Positions 24,958 through 34,982 of a stretch of DNA of 64,000 bases are shown here, one piece after another. The DNA lies in assembly GCF_014679505.1 (NCBI RefSeq), contig NZ_CP061474.1, forward strand, positions 898,001 through 962,000, in the 5' to 3' direction. This stretch comes from Geobacillus sp. 46C-IIa. Its GTDB lineage: Bacteria > Bacillota > Bacilli > Bacillales > Anoxybacillaceae. The notes beneath the pieces were generated by a model. The model did not search any database. It was not told the origin of the DNA and saw nothing but the letters and a program-made list of their open reading frames with translations. Both the position numbers and the translations under genes were made by a program. Every line of letters begins with the position of its first letter. Positions within the stretch are counted from its first letter, which is position 1.

Positions 24958-26614
24958 GCCGTTCGCCTCCTTCTTTTCCGAGCTGCTCAGCCAGCTCAAT
25001 CATCGCCATGATGTTTTCCATTTTAATTTTCATTTCCCCTTCGCTCCGCGAATGGACGAGGGCGTCTTCAAAGTAATACTCAAGGTTGGCGAGGTTCATT
25101 TTCGCCAAAATGTCGTCCAATTCGCCGACGACCCGTTCAAATAAGCGGATTTTTTCGTACAGAAGCGCTAAAATATGTTCTTCAACCGTCTGTTTGACGG
25201 CGAAGTTGTAAATGTGGACGTCATCGGTCTGGCCGAGCCGGTGGACGCGGCCGATCCGCTGTTCGAGGCGCATCGGGTTCCACGGCAAGTCGTAGTTGAT
25301 GACGTGGCGGCAAAACTGCAAGTTGATCCCTTCGCCGCCCGCTTCGGTGGCGATAAACACTTGGGCATGATGTTTAAACAGCTCTTGCATCCAGTCTTTC
25401 TTGCCGCGCCGGAAGCCGCCGCGAAACGGGACGGACGAAATGCCGTGCTGCTTTAAAAACCATTGCAAATACAGCTGCGTCGCCCGGTATTCGGTGAAAA
25501 TAATCACTTTGTCATTGATGGAGCGGATGAGCTCGAGCGCTTTTTCCGCCTTTGAGTTCGTCGTGACGGCGTTGATTTTTTCAAGCACATGTTCAAGCGC
25601 TTCCGGAACCGCCCCTTCACACTTGTCAATCATATTTTTGACGGTCAAAAACAACGCTTCGCGGCTGCTGCATGCCTCACGAAGCAGCGTAATGAGGGAA
25701 AACGAACCGGCGAACGATTCATGGCGGAGCGCCTTTACCGCCTCGTACAGCTCGCGTTCCTCAGCGGTAAACTCAATCAGCACCGGCTCGACGTGGCGTT
25801 TTGACCATTCGATCGGCGTGTCAGCGCGGCGGTTGCGAATCATCACTTTGTTGACGAGCGCTTTTAAATGGTCGTTTGTTTGTACGGCCCGCGTTTTGCC
25901 GTACGTTTTCGCAAACTGTTCGGCGTTGCCTAAATGGCCGGGCTTCAGAAGCGAGACGAGATTGAAAATTTCTTCGATGCGGTTTTGGATCGGCGTCGCC
26001 GTCAGCAGCAAACAAAACTTCTTTTTTAAATGTTGCACAAACTCGTAGTTTTTCGTTTTGTTGTTTTTCAGCTTGTGCGCCTCATCGATGATGATCATAT
26101 CATACGGCTGCTCGTAAATGATGTCGCGGTGCGGCGGTTTTTTCGCCGTATCGATCGATGAGACGACAATGTCGCATTGCTCCCAGACATAGCTCTTTTT
26201 TTGCTGGACAGCCGGGATGAAAAACTTTTCGTTCAGCTCTTTCACCCATTGTGAAACAAGGGAGGCGGGAACGAGAATAAGCGCTTTTTTGACGAGGCCG
26301 CGAATCATATATTCTTTAAGGACGAGCCCCGCTTCAATCGTTTTGCCAAGCCCGACTTCATCGGCCAAAATCGCCTTGCCGTTCATCTCCTCGACGACGC
26401 GGCGCGCCACTTCAAGCTGGTGCGGCAGAATTGTTAAATGCGGCAAATGTTTCGGCGCCTGCAAGCCGTTAAATTCCGGCACGCTTACATGCCGGGCGGC
26501 CTCTAACGCCAGTTCGTACATTTCCCAGCTTGCCCACGGGCCGTCTTTTTCGACGCGCTCAAGAAATTCCTCCTTCCACGTTTCGTCCATTTTCACCTCG
26601 ATGTCCATGGCCAT
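24944..26614 (-). CDS. yqhH: SNF2-family DEAD/DEAH helicase YqhH
   Basis: A 556-residue SF2 ATPase of the SNF2 class. Motif I is DEVGLGKTIEAG (85-96), motif II IIIDEAHKLKN, motif III LLTATPIQN, motif V EAGGEGINLQFC and motif VI QRIGRVHRLGQ. These enzymes move on double-stranded DNA and remodel bound proteins; the bacterial role of YqhH is not established. Two ATG codons (26614 and 26608) share the AAGGGAAGGGG ribosome region, so the start may be 2 codons shorter. A candidate minus-strand promoter (TTAACG, 16 nt, TATAAA) lies at 26636-26663. Confidence 0.93.
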   Translation of the reverse strand: MAMDIEVKMDETWKEEFLERVEKDGPWASWEMYELALEAARHVSVPEFNGLQAPKHLPHLTILPHQLEVARRVVEEMNGKAILADEVGLGKTIEAGLVLKEYMIRGLVKKALILVPASLVSQWVKELNEKFFIPAVQQKKSYVWEQCDIVVSSIDTAKKPPHRDIIYEQPYDMIIIDEAHKLKNNKTKNYEFVQHLKKKFCLLLTATPIQNRIEEIFNLVSLLKPGHLGNAEQFAKTYGKTRAVQTNDHLKALVNKVMIRNRRADTPIEWSKRHVEPVLIEFTAEERELYEAVKALRHESFAGSFSLITLLREACSSREALFLTVKNMIDKCEGAVPEALEHVLEKINAVTTNSKAEKALELIRSINDKVIIFTEYRATQLYLQWFLKQHGISSVPFRGGFRRGKKDWMQELFKHHAQVFIATEAGGEGINLQFCRHVINYDLPWNPMRLEQRIGRVHRLGQTDDVHIYNFAVKQTVEEHILALLYEKIRLFERVVGELDDILAKMNLANLEYYFEDALVHSRSEGEMKIKMENIMAMIELAEQLGKEGGERHAAT

Positions 26615-26717
26615 CCCCTTCCCTTGTTGCGAATATTTATATTGATCGCGGATGATACGTTAAGCAGAAAAAGAACATTTTTGTAGTTAATTCCTATAAA
26701 AGTTCGTTCATTTCCTA

Positions 26718-26750
26718 TTGCCCTTTTTGCGTAGTTAATGGTAGTATAAA
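26718..26750 (+). promoter_or_regulatory. Candidate promoter of the gcvT riboswitch leader
   Basis: TTGCCC at 26718-26723 and TAGTAT at 26742-26747, 18 nt apart, lie about 75-80 nt before the first aptamer. A TATAAA overlapping at 26745 gives an alternative -10. Confidence 0.45.
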
Positions 26751-26821
26751 TTTAGAACATTCGCATGAATGGTGGATAAGGGCGTTTTTTAGTATGCCCG
26801 CTTTGGAAAAATTTATTGACC

Positions 26822-27036
26822 GGCGGATGACGGCAAGGGGAGAGACTACGGAATGTAGCGCCGAAGGAGCAAGCGGAAACGCGAATCTCTCAGGCAAAAA
26901 GACTCTTGCTTGACGCAGCTCTGGAGAGCGTCTGCCCATAGGCGGACCACCCAAGAGGAAACCGATCGGCCCGCACGAACCGCTCACGGCTGCGCCGGCC
27001 TATGGCCGACGGGAAACTTTCAGGTGCCAGGACAGA
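26822..27036 (+). ncRNA. Tandem glycine riboswitch (gcvT leader)
   Basis: Two glycine aptamers stand in series. Aptamer 1 (about 26822-26932) contains AAGGGGAGAGAC, GCGCCGAAGGAGCAA, AATCTCTCAGGCAAAA and CTCTGGAGAGCG. Aptamer 2 (about 26933-27036) contains CCACCCAAGAGGAAACC and AAACTTTCAGGTGCCA, ending in GGACAGAG. This closely follows the B. subtilis gcvT leader, an ON switch: glycine binding by both aptamers favours read-through into the glycine cleavage genes. The 490-nt space between yqhH and gcvT is mostly taken by this element. Confidence 0.96.
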
Positions 27037-27076
27037 GCCCCACCTTTTATATAAAGGGTGGAGTCTGTCCTTTTTT
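27030..27076 (+). terminator. Riboswitch-controlled terminator before gcvT
   Basis: The stem GGACAG / CTGTCC (27030-27035 with 27065-27070), with an inner CCACCTTT / AAAGGGTGG helix, is followed by six T. Its left arm GGACAGAG is also the 3' strand of the second aptamer, giving the mutually exclusive folds expected of the expression platform. Confidence 0.95.
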
Positions 27077-27104
27077 GCGTCACAGATCAAAAGGAGGGAA
27101 TCGC

Positions 27105-28202
27105 ATGCTGAAGCGCACGCCGCTCTTTCCGGTATACGCCCGTTACGGCGCCAAGATGGTTGAATTTGGAGGCTGGGAAATGCCGGTGCAATTTTCGAGC
27201 ATCAAAGAAGAGCACGAAGCTGTAAGGACGCGCGCCGGACTGTTTGATGTCTCCCATATGGGGGAAATCACCGTCCGCGGCCGCGGCAGTCTCGCGTTTT
27301 TGCAAAAGCTGATGACAAACGATGTCGCCAAGCTGCGGCCGGGACGGGCGCAATATACACTCATGTGCGATGAGAACGGCGGCACGGTTGATGACTTGTT
27401 GATTTACCAAAAAGGGGAAGACGACTATTTGCTTGTCGTCAACGCCGCCAATACAGAAAAAGATTTTGCGTGGCTAAGCGAGCACGCAGATGACGGCGTC
27501 AGGCTCGAGGACGTGTCGGCTGAAACGGCTCAACTTGCTTTGCAAGGACCGGCGGCCGAACGCGTGCTGCAAAAATTGACCAATGTTGATTTGTCGGCGC
27601 TGCGTCCGTTTTCGTTCCAAGACGATGTGGAGGCGGCCGGCGTAAAGGCGCTCGTCTCGCGCACCGGCTATACCGGCGAGGACGGGTTTGAACTGTACTG
27701 CCAAGCGGAAGACGCCATCACCCTATGGGAGGCCATCTTGACGGCTGGGGCTGAGGACGGCGTTCTCCCGTGCGGGTTAGGGGCGCGCGATACGCTCCGG
27801 TTTGAAGCGTGTTTGCCGCTTTACGGCCAAGAGCTGTCGGCAACGATCTCGCCGCTTGAAGCCGGGCTCGGCTTTGCCGTTAAAACGGAAAAAGAGACGC
27901 CGTTTATCGGCCAAGCCATGCTGAAACGGCAAAAAGAAGCCGGCCCGCCGCGTCGGCTTGTCGGGATCGAGATGATCGATAAAGGCATTCCGCGCCACGG
28001 CTACCGCGTGTTTGCCGCCGGCGAAGAAGCCGGATTCGTCACGACCGGCACGCAGTCGCCGACGTTGAAAAAAAACATCGGGTTAGCTCTTGTCAAAGCG
28101 GAAGCGGCCGCGATCGGCCAAGAAGTAGAAGTGGATATCCGCGGCAAACGATTGAAAGCCACTATTGTACCGACCCCGTTTTACAAGCGGGCCAAGTCAT
28201 AA
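27105..28202 (+). CDS. gcvT: Glycine cleavage system aminomethyltransferase (T protein)
   Basis: Transfers the methylene group from the aminomethyl-lipoyl H protein to tetrahydrofolate, releasing ammonia. 365 residues with typical motifs: [16 protein letters not shown] at the N-terminus, [28 protein letters not shown] and [22 protein letters not shown] precedes ATG 27105; the reading frame opens upstream inside the riboswitch, but those starts have no ribosome site. First gene of gcvT-gcvPA-gcvPB. Confidence 0.97.
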   Translation: MLKRTPLFPVYARYGAKMVEFGGWEMPVQFSSIKEEHEAVRTRAGLFDVSHMGEITVRGRGSLAFLQKLMTNDVAKLRPGRAQYTLMCDENGGTVDDLLIYQKGEDDYLLVVNAANTEKDFAWLSEHADDGVRLEDVSAETAQLALQGPAAERVLQKLTNVDLSALRPFSFQDDVEAAGVKALVSRTGYTGEDGFELYCQAEDAITLWEAILTAGAEDGVLPCGLGARDTLRFEACLPLYGQELSATISPLEAGLGFAVKTEKETPFIGQAMLKRQKEAGPPRRLVGIEMIDKGIPRHGYRVFAAGEEAGFVTTGTQSPTLKKNIGLALVKAEAAAIGQEVEVDIRGKRLKATIVPTPFYKRAKS

Positions 28203-28221
28203 GTAAGGGGGAAGGAAAACT

Positions 28222-29568
28222 GTGCTCCACCGTTATTTGCCGATGACGGAAGAAGACAAGCAAGAGATGTTAAAGACGATCGGTGTTGCCTCGATCGATG
28301 AGCTGTTCGCTGACATTCCGGAACAAGTCCGCTTCCGCGGCGAGCTGAATGTGAAACCGGCGAAATCGGAGCCGGAGCTGTGGAAAGAGTTAAGTGCGCT
28401 GGCGGACAAAAACGCCAATGCGAAACAATACGTTTCCTTTTTAGGCGCCGGAGTGTACGACCATTATATTCCAGCCGTCGTCGACCACGTCTTGATGCGT
28501 TCCGAATTTTACACAGCGTATACGCCGTACCAGCCGGAAATTTCGCAAGGCGAGCTGCAGGCGATTTTCGAGTTCCAAACGATGGTGTGCGAGCTGACCG
28601 GCATGGACGTCGCCAACTCGTCGATGTACGACGGCGGCACAGCGCTCGCAGAAGCAGTGTTGCTCGCCGCCGCCCATACGAAGCGGAACAAAGTGCTCCT
28701 CTCTAGCGCCGTCCATCCGCAATATCGCGAAGTCGTGCGCACGTATGCAAAAGGACAGCAGCTTGAGGTGAAAGAAATTCCGTATAACGGCGGTGTCACT
28801 GATCTTGAGGCGCTCGCCGCCGAAATGGGAGACGATGTGGCGTGCGTCGTGATCCAATATCCGAACTTTTTCGGCCAGATTGAGCCGTTAAAAACAATCG
28901 AGCCGCTCGTTCATGAAAAGAAAAGTTTATTCGTTGTCGCCAGCAACCCGCTCGCCCTCGGTGTGTTGACTCCGCCCGGGGCGTTTGGCGCCGACATCGT
29001 CGTCGGCGATATGCAGCCGTTTGGCATTCCGATCCAGTTTGGCGGCCCACATTGCGGCTATTTCGCCGTCAAAGCGCCGCTCATGCGGAAAATCCCGGGC
29101 CGTCTTGTCGGGCAGACGACCGATGAGGACGGGCGCCGCGGATTTGTCTTGACGCTGCAGGCGCGCGAACAGCACATCCGCCGCGATAAAGCGACATCGA
29201 ACATTTGCTCAAACCAAGCATTAAACGCCTTGGCTGCTTCAGTGGCGCTCTCGGCGCTCGGCAAGCGGGGCGTGAAAGAGATGGCGGCGATGAACATGCA
29301 AAAGGCGCATTATGTGAAAAGCGAGCTCGAAAAACGCGGCTTGTTGTCGCCGTTTGCCGGTCCATTTTTCAACGAATTTGTCATCCGGCTCGGCCGGCCG
29401 GTCGATGATGTCAATGCCTGCCTGCTGAAAAAAGGGATCATCGGCGGCTACGACCTTGGCTTTGATTATCCGGAGCTCGCCAACCATATGCTTATTGCTG
29501 TCACGGAACTGCGGACGAAGGAAGAAATCGATCGGTTCGTAAACGAATTGGGGGATTGCCATGCATAA
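28222..29568 (+). CDS. gcvPA: Glycine dehydrogenase (decarboxylating) subunit 1 (P protein, N-terminal half)
   Basis: With GcvPB it forms the PLP-dependent P protein that decarboxylates glycine and loads the aminomethyl group on lipoyl-GcvH. The 448 residues match the N-terminal half of the one-chain enzymes: start [43 protein letters not shown] and [13 protein letters not shown]. Start GTG 28222 has AAGGGGGAAGG upstream. Overlaps gcvPB by 8 nt. Confidence 0.96.
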   Translation: MLHRYLPMTEEDKQEMLKTIGVASIDELFADIPEQVRFRGELNVKPAKSEPELWKELSALADKNANAKQYVSFLGAGVYDHYIPAVVDHVLMRSEFYTAYTPYQPEISQGELQAIFEFQTMVCELTGMDVANSSMYDGGTALAEAVLLAAAHTKRNKVLLSSAVHPQYREVVRTYAKGQQLEVKEIPYNGGVTDLEALAAEMGDDVACVVIQYPNFFGQIEPLKTIEPLVHEKKSLFVVASNPLALGVLTPPGAFGADIVVGDMQPFGIPIQFGGPHCGYFAVKAPLMRKIPGRLVGQTTDEDGRRGFVLTLQAREQHIRRDKATSNICSNQALNALAASVALSALGKRGVKEMAAMNMQKAHYVKSELEKRGLLSPFAGPFFNEFVIRLGRPVDDVNACLLKKGIIGGYDLGFDYPELANHMLIAVTELRTKEEIDRFVNELGDCHA

Positions 29569-31024
29569 CGATCAACCGCTCATTTTCGAACGGAGCAAGC
29601 CAGGACGAATTGCCTACAGCCTGCCGGCGCTTGATGTTCCGGCTGTTGATATGAGCGAGCTTGTGCCGGCGGATTATTTCCGCACCGAGGAGCCGGAGCT
29701 GCCGGAAGTGTCGGAACTCGACTTAATGCGCCATTATACGGCGCTCTCGAAGCGAAACCACGGCGTCGATTCCGGGTTTTACCCGCTCGGGTCGTGCACG
29801 ATGAAATACAATCCGAAAATCAATGAAAATGTCGCCCGTCTCGCCGGGTTTGCCCACATCCATCCGCTGCAGCCGGAGGAAACGGTGCAAGGAGCGCTTG
29901 AGCTCATGTACGACTTGCAAGAGCACTTAAAAGAAATTACCGGGATGGACGCGGTTACGCTGCAACCGGCCGCCGGCGCTCACGGCGAGTGGACCGGGCT
30001 GATGATGATTCGCGCCTATCACGAAGCGAACGGCGATTTCGGACGGACGAAAGTGATCGTTCCCGACTCGGCGCACGGCACGAATCCAGCGTCGGCAACC
30101 GTTGCCGGTTTTGAAACAGTGACGGTCCGCTCGACCGCTGACGGACTTGTTGATTTAGAGGATTTAAAACGCGTCGTCGGCCCGGATACAGCGGCGCTCA
30201 TGCTCACAAACCCGAACACGCTCGGGCTGTTTGAAGAGCAAATCGTCGAGATGGCACAAATCATCCATGAGGCGGGCGGCAAGCTGTACTATGACGGCGC
30301 GAACTTAAACGCCATTCTCGGCAAGGCGCGCCCGGGCGACATGGGCTTTGACGTCGTCCATTTGAACTTGCATAAAACGTTCACCGGCCCGCACGGCGGC
30401 GGAGGCCCAGGTTCCGGGCCAGTCGGGGTGAAGGCAGATCTCATCCCATTTTTGCCGAAGCCGGTCATTGCCAAAGGGGAAAACGGCTATTATCTCGATG
30501 ATGACCGCCCGCAGTCGATCGGCCGCGTCAAGCCGTTTTACGGCAACTTCGGCATTAACGTCCGGGCGTACACGTATATCCGCTCGATGGGGCCGGACGG
30601 CTTAAAAGCGGTGAGCGAGTATGCCGTCTTAAACGCTAACTATATGATGCGCCGGCTTGCCGACTATTACGATTTGCCGTATGACCGCCATTGCAAGCAC
30701 GAGTTTGTCCTCTCCGGCAGACGGCAAAAGAAGCTCGGAGTCAGAACGCTCGATATCGCCAAGCGGCTGCTTGATTTCGGCTTCCATCCGCCGACGATTT
30801 ACTTCCCGCTCATCGTCGAAGAGTGCATGATGATCGAGCCGACCGAGACGGAATCGAAAGAAACGCTCGATGCATTCATCGATGCGATGATTCAAATTGC
30901 CAAGGAAGCGGAAGAAACTCCGGAAATCGTCCAAGAAGCGCCGCATACGACCGTTGTCAAGCGGCTTGATGAAACGACCGCGGCGCGCAAGCCGATTTTG
31001 CGCTATCAAAAACCGAGAAACTGA
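29561..31024 (+). CDS. gcvPB: Glycine dehydrogenase (decarboxylating) subunit 2 (P protein, PLP-binding half)
   Basis: The catalytic, PLP-carrying half of the P protein. The Schiff-base lysine lies in [19 protein letters not shown] (about 268-286); other family motifs are [13 protein letters not shown] and [13 protein letters not shown]. 487 residues. ATG 29561 lies within the end of gcvPA, so the two halves are translationally coupled. gcvH is not in this cluster, as is usual in Bacillaceae. Confidence 0.97.
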   Translation: MHNDQPLIFERSKPGRIAYSLPALDVPAVDMSELVPADYFRTEEPELPEVSELDLMRHYTALSKRNHGVDSGFYPLGSCTMKYNPKINENVARLAGFAHIHPLQPEETVQGALELMYDLQEHLKEITGMDAVTLQPAAGAHGEWTGLMMIRAYHEANGDFGRTKVIVPDSAHGTNPASATVAGFETVTVRSTADGLVDLEDLKRVVGPDTAALMLTNPNTLGLFEEQIVEMAQIIHEAGGKLYYDGANLNAILGKARPGDMGFDVVHLNLHKTFTGPHGGGGPGSGPVGVKADLIPFLPKPVIAKGENGYYLDDDRPQSIGRVKPFYGNFGINVRAYTYIRSMGPDGLKAVSEYAVLNANYMMRRLADYYDLPYDRHCKHEFVLSGRRQKKLGVRTLDIAKRLLDFGFHPPTIYFPLIVEECMMIEPTETESKETLDAFIDAMIQIAKEAEETPEIVQEAPHTTVVKRLDETTAARKPILRYQKPRN

Positions 31025-31038
31025 TCACTTATACCGAC

Positions 31039-31070
31039 AAACGGCTCGTCCAACAGTGGGCGGGCCGTTT
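31039..31070 (+). terminator. Probable terminator after gcvPB
   Basis: AAACGGC / GCCGTTT (31039-31045 with 31064-31070) with further G-C pairs inside; only a short T-run follows, so it is weak. Confidence 0.55.
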
Positions 31071-31101
31071 CATTTAGACCGGCTGCGCCGCCATTGCAGC
31101 G

Positions 31102-31139
31102 TTGACAGAAAAGTTTAGTTAGTTTATCATATAAACTAA
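31102..31139 (+). promoter_or_regulatory. Promoter and XylR-like operator of the aldo/keto reductase gene
   Basis: A near-consensus sigma-A promoter, TTGACA (31102-31107), 17 nt, TATCAT (31125-31130), is overlapped by a perfect palindrome: TTAGTTTAT, CAT, ATAAACTAA (31119-31139). The outer TTAGTTT/AAACTAA match the ends of known Bacillus XylR operators. A repressor bound here would block the -10, and the XylR-like regulator two genes on is the obvious candidate. Confidence 0.85.
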
Positions 31140-31172
31140 TGGCAATGATCCATCAATAAGGGGGAGTGAGAC

Positions 31173-32156
31173 ATGCAATACCGGCAGTTAGGAAATACCG
31201 GCCTTCGAGTGAGCGAACTCAGCTTTGGTACGTGGGCGATCGGCGGCTCGTGGGGGAAAGTCGACGATCAAGAATCGTTGCGCGCCCTCGCCTACGCCAT
31301 CGAGCAGGGGGTTAACTTTTTTGATACGGCTGATGTGTACGGCAACGGCCATAGTGAGGAGCTGTTGGCGAAGGCGACAAAAGGGAAAGAAGACCGCATC
31401 TACATAGCGACGAAGTTTTGCCGCGCCGGCGATATCCATGACCCGGACAACTATTCCGAAGCGTCCGTGCGCGCATATTGTGAGGCAAGCTTGAAACGGC
31501 TCGGCCGCGAGGCGATCGATTTGTATCAAATTCATTGCCCGCCGTTTGCCATTTTAAAGCAAGGCGCCGTGTTTGAAGTGTTAGAGAAGTTAAAGCAGGA
31601 AGGAAAAATCCGCTATTACGGCGTCAGCGTCGAAACGATGGAAGAAGGGCTGTACGTCATCGAGCATTCGCAGGCAAGCGCGCTGCAAGTCATCTTCAAC
31701 ATTTTGCGGCAAAAGCCGCTCGAGCGCCTGCTTCCGGAGGCGAAACGGCGTGGCGTCGGCATTTTGGTCCGCCTCCCGCTCGCCAGCGGGCTGCTGACCG
31801 GCAAGTTTACGAAGCAAACGACGTTTGCTGAGGATGACCACCGCCGTTTCAACCGCAACGGTGAACAGTTTAATGTTGGGGAAACGTTCGGCGGCTTGGA
31901 GTTTGAAAAAGGGGTGGAGCTCGCCGACAAGCTGCGTTGGATTGCCGATGGGCGCGGCAGCATGGCGAAAGCGGCGCTCCGATGGGTCATTGACCATGAA
32001 GAAGTGACGTGCGCCATTCCGGGCTTTAAAACGGTGAAACAAGTCGAAGAAAACTTGGCGGCGCTGGCGGTGCCATCGTTCAGCGAAGAAGAAATGGCGC
32101 GGCTTCGCCAGTTTTATGAAACCGAAGTGCATCCGCACATTCGCGGGGCATACTAA
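31173..32156 (+). CDS. Aldo/keto reductase
   Basis: A 327-residue NAD(P)H-dependent oxidoreductase with a TIM-barrel fold. The catalytic tetrad is Asp51, Tyr56, Lys81 and His121 (FDTADVYG, ATKFC, QIHCPP). The C-terminal cofactor-binding region is present (AIPGFKTVKQVEENLAAL). Fold features place it with the GNAT/YghZ-like bacterial reductases; the physiological carbonyl substrate is unknown. AAGGGGGAG precedes the ATG. Control by the adjacent XylR-like protein hints that a sugar or sugar-derived carbonyl is involved, which is inference. No equivalent lies between gcvPB and yqhL in B. subtilis as I recall it. Confidence 0.9.
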   Translation: MQYRQLGNTGLRVSELSFGTWAIGGSWGKVDDQESLRALAYAIEQGVNFFDTADVYGNGHSEELLAKATKGKEDRIYIATKFCRAGDIHDPDNYSEASVRAYCEASLKRLGREAIDLYQIHCPPFAILKQGAVFEVLEKLKQEGKIRYYGVSVETMEEGLYVIEHSQASALQVIFNILRQKPLERLLPEAKRRGVGILVRLPLASGLLTGKFTKQTTFAEDDHRRFNRNGEQFNVGETFGGLEFEKGVELADKLRWIADGRGSMAKAALRWVIDHEEVTCAIPGFKTVKQVEENLAALAVPSFSEEEMARLRQFYETEVHPHIRGAY

Positions 32157-32186
32157 ACAAATAAGATAAAAAGGATGACTAGTCAC

Positions 32187-33377
32187 GTGCGGACAGGAAA
32201 CATTACTCTTGTCAAAAAAATGAATAAACAGCTTGTGTTGAAACTCATTCGCGACCAGCACCCGATTTCGCGCGCCGACATTGCGAAAACGACCGGCTTG
32301 AACAAAGCGACCGTTTCCGCCCTCGTCGACGAGCTGATCGCTGAACAATTCGTTCATGAAAGCGGCATCGGTGTTTCGACCGGCGGACGCCGGCCGCTCA
32401 TGCTCCGCTTTAACGCCGATGCCGGCTCGCTCGTCGGCGTTGAGCTTGGCGTCAACTATTTATACGCCGTCTTGACGAACCTAAACGCCGAAATCATTTG
32501 GGAGCAGCGGCGTTCGTTCCGCCCGGAGGAGGGGCAGGAGGCAATTGTCAGTGAGATGATTGAGCTGATTGAGGCGGCCATCCGCCGGACGCCGGCGACG
32601 CCGTACGGCGTGATGGGAATCGGGATCGGCGTCCCTGGCGTCGTGCACACAGAAAGCGGGACAGTCATTTTCGCGCCGAACTTGCGCTGGGATGATGTCG
32701 CCCTCGCTTCGGCTTTGCAAAAACGGTGGCCGCAATATCCGGTCATCGTCGAAAACGAGGCGAAGCTGGCGGCGCTCGGGGAAAAATGGTTCGGCGCCGG
32801 CAAGGAATTTGCCCATTTTGTTTATATTAGCGCTGGCATCGGCATCGGCGCCGGCGTCGTCCTGCATCATCAGCTGTATCGCGGGGTGAACGGGCTGGCG
32901 GGGGAAGTCGGCCATCATACGATCGACTTGAACGGCGCTCGCTGCAACTGCGGCAACATCGGCTGCTGGGAAATGTACGCGTCAGAAAAATATATCAAGT
33001 GTCGTTTGGCGGAAGAGGGGCGTACAGAATGGCTTGACGACCGCTTTTCCATCGCGGCGATGGCGCTGGCGGCCGAAAACGACGCCCAGCTGGCGCGCAT
33101 TTTGGAAGAAACGGGCCGCTATCTTGGCATCGGGCTGCTGCAGGTGATTTATGCGTACAACCCGGAGGCGGTCATTATCGGCGGCCCGCTTGCTCAGGCT
33201 GGTGATTTCGTGCTTGATGCAGCGCGCAAAGAGGTGAGGGAGCGCATTCTCGTCAAAAAAGAAAGCGAGCCGTATATGATTGCCTCGGAGCTGAAAGAAA
33301 AAAGCTGCGCCATCGGCGCGGCTGCGTCGGTGTTAGAAGCGGTCGTTCTGCCGCCGGAATTTGAGCCGGCGCTCTAG
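32187..33377 (+). CDS. ROK-family transcriptional regulator, XylR-like
   Basis: 396 residues: an N-terminal winged helix (about 15-70; ISRADIAKTTGLNKATVSAL) and a C-terminal ROK sugar-kinase-like domain with the zinc motif GHHTIDLNGARCNCGNIGCW. Similarity to B. subtilis XylR runs through the whole length (TGLNKATVS, GGRRPLML, SPYG-like TPYGVMGIGIGVPG). The kinase phosphate loop is degenerate, so it should sense a sugar rather than phosphorylate it. Start GTG 32187 gives the same distance to VKK as in XylR; an ATG at 32175 abuts the AAAGG site and is less likely. It follows the reductase by 30 nt and probably controls the palindrome at 31119-31139. Confidence 0.88.
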   Translation: MRTGNITLVKKMNKQLVLKLIRDQHPISRADIAKTTGLNKATVSALVDELIAEQFVHESGIGVSTGGRRPLMLRFNADAGSLVGVELGVNYLYAVLTNLNAEIIWEQRRSFRPEEGQEAIVSEMIELIEAAIRRTPATPYGVMGIGIGVPGVVHTESGTVIFAPNLRWDDVALASALQKRWPQYPVIVENEAKLAALGEKWFGAGKEFAHFVYISAGIGIGAGVVLHHQLYRGVNGLAGEVGHHTIDLNGARCNCGNIGCWEMYASEKYIKCRLAEEGRTEWLDDRFSIAAMALAAENDAQLARILEETGRYLGIGLLQVIYAYNPEAVIIGGPLAQAGDFVLDAARKEVRERILVKKESEPYMIASELKEKSCAIGAAASVLEAVVLPPEFEPAL

Positions 33378-33394
33378 TCGATGCCAATGAAAAG

Positions 33395-33428
33395 AGGCGC
33401 CTGCTGTTTCTAGCAGAGCGCCTTTTTT
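33395..33428 (+). terminator. Terminator after the XylR-like gene
   Basis: AGGCGC-CTGCT pairs with AGCAG-A-GCGCCT (33395-33405 with 33412-33423), followed by six T. It lies just before the converging yqhL. Confidence 0.9.
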
Positions 33429-33434
33429 CAATAT

Positions 33435-33809
33435 CTAGGCATTTTTCTTTATTTTTCCTGTCCATTTTTTGAATCCGCCTTTTAAATGATACAAGTTGCG
33501 GTATCCTTTCCGGTAGAGCATTTGCGCGGCCCGCCCGCTGCGCAGCCCATTTTGGCAATATAAATAAATCGGTTGATCTTTGCGCAGTTCTTTCATGCGC
33601 ATGCGCAGCTGGGTAAGCGGAATGTTGCGCGCCCCTAAAATATGTCCAGCCGCAAACTCGTCCGGTTCGCGGACATCGACTAATTGCGCTTTTCGGTAGC
33701 CGGCGCGGAACTCTTCTTCCGTCAATGCTTTAACAATTCGGCGTTGCCATAAATAGGTGATGACGGAATACACGATGATTGCGCCAAGAATGATGAGCAA
33801 TGCCTCCAT
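33435..33809 (-). CDS. yqhL: Membrane-anchored rhodanese-like protein YqhL
   Basis: A single-domain rhodanese (sulfur transferase), 124 residues, with an N-terminal membrane helix (LLIILGAIIVYSVITYLW). The domain has LVDVREPDEFAAGHILGARN and the active-site loop YCQNGLRSGRAA with the persulfide-forming cysteine. The sulfur acceptor is unknown. AAGGAGG lies upstream of the ATG. Its place beside lipM and the gcv genes matches B. subtilis. Confidence 0.93.
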   Translation of the reverse strand: MEALLIILGAIIVYSVITYLWQRRIVKALTEEEFRAGYRKAQLVDVREPDEFAAGHILGARNIPLTQLRMRMKELRKDQPIYLYCQNGLRSGRAAQMLYRKGYRNLYHLKGGFKKWTGKIKKNA

Positions 33810-34021
33810 CCGTTAGGCCTCCTTTCCCTTCGTCCACTATTCCTATTATATAAAGTTGCCGCTTAGAAGCAAAGTGTTTTCCTAATGGCATTTTTCTTCC
33901 CTTGGCCGGCGTTGTTTGCTAAACTAGTAAAGGCGGCAGAGAAGGCGGTTTAGCGTGACTTATGAACAAGCCACCGCAACGCCCGATATGGCATGTTTGA
34001 AATCGTAGAGAAGGTGAAACG

Positions 34022-34858
34022 ATGGCAAAAGAAGTATGGCGCTTTATCGATTCTGGCGACCGTTCACCGTCGTTTAATATGGCGCTTGATGAGGCTCTTT
34101 TGGATTGGCATAGCGCGGGGAAAATTCCGCCCACCGTCCGTTTTTACGGTTGGAATCCGCCCACATTGTCAATCGGCTATTTTCAAAAAGTGGAGAAAGA
34201 AATCGACTTAGAAGCGGTCAAGCGCCACGGCCTCGGCTTCGTCCGCCGTCCGACCGGAGGGCGCGGCGTCTTGCATGACAAAGAATTGACGTACAGCGTA
34301 ATCGTTTCAGAATCGCATCCGGATATGCCGCAGACGGTCACAGAAGCGTACCGTGTCATTTCCCAAGGCATTTTAGAAGGTTTCCGTTTTCTTGGGCTTG
34401 ACGCGTATTTTGCCGTGCCGAAAACGGAAGAAGAAAAAGCGGATTTGCGCAGCCCGCGTTCCGCCGTTTGCTTTGACGCGCCGTCGTGGTATGAGCTCGT
34501 TGTCGAAGGGCGGAAAGTGGCCGGCAGCGCGCAAACGCGGCAAAAGGGCGTCATTTTGCAGCACGGCTCGATTTTGCTTGACTTGGACGAGGATTTGTTG
34601 TTCAGCTTGTTTAAATACCCGAACGAACGGGTAAAAGAGCGGCTGCAGCGCAATTTTAAAAACAAGGCGGTCGCGATCAACGAGCTGACGGAGCGGACGG
34701 TAACGATCGAGGAAGCGAAAGAGGCGTTTTACAAAGGGTTTGAAAAGGGCTTGAACATCGTGCTGGAGCCATATACGCTGACGGCCGAAGAGTTGGCGTA
34801 TGTTGAGGAATTGGCGCGGACAAAGTACGAAAGCGACGAATGGAATTTTAAGCGCTAA
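34022..34858 (+). CDS. lipM: Octanoyltransferase LipM
   Basis: Moves octanoate from acyl carrier protein to the H protein (GcvH), the first step of lipoate assembly in Bacillus. 278 residues of the BPL/LplA/LipB superfamily. The catalytic cysteine is Cys150 ([13 protein letters not shown]), the conserved lysine lies in [11 protein letters not shown], and [12 protein letters not shown] is near residue 75. Having Cys rather than an ATP site marks LipM instead of a lipoate ligase. It belongs functionally with the glycine cleavage genes upstream. Start ATG 34022 has GAAGGTG upstream. Confidence 0.95.
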   Translation: MAKEVWRFIDSGDRSPSFNMALDEALLDWHSAGKIPPTVRFYGWNPPTLSIGYFQKVEKEIDLEAVKRHGLGFVRRPTGGRGVLHDKELTYSVIVSESHPDMPQTVTEAYRVISQGILEGFRFLGLDAYFAVPKTEEEKADLRSPRSAVCFDAPSWYELVVEGRKVAGSAQTRQKGVILQHGSILLDLDEDLLFSLFKYPNERVKERLQRNFKNKAVAINELTERTVTIEEAKEAFYKGFEKGLNIVLEPYTLTAEELAYVEELARTKYESDEWNFKR

Positions 34859-34887
34859 GCGGCAACGTGGAAAATCGTTCATTTTTC

Positions 34888-34948
34888 GGCAAAAACGGCA
34901 TCATCCATCCGGTTTTCTCCGCTTTTCGCCGTTTTTTGCCTTTTTTTC
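34888..34948 (+). terminator. Terminator of lipM
   Basis: GGCAAAAACGGC pairs with GCCGTTTTTTGCC (34888-34899 with 34928-34940), then seven T (34941-34947). The loop is long, about 28 nt. Confidence 0.75.
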
Positions 34949-34951
34949 TGC

Positions 34952-34980
34952 TTGACAAAAACGAAATCATTTGTTCTAAA
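34952..34980 (+). promoter_or_regulatory. Promoter of nrdJ
   Basis: TTGACA (34952-34957), 17 nt, TCTAAA (34975-34980). Transcription would start close to the first NrdR box. Confidence 0.7.
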
Positions 34981-34982
34981 TC

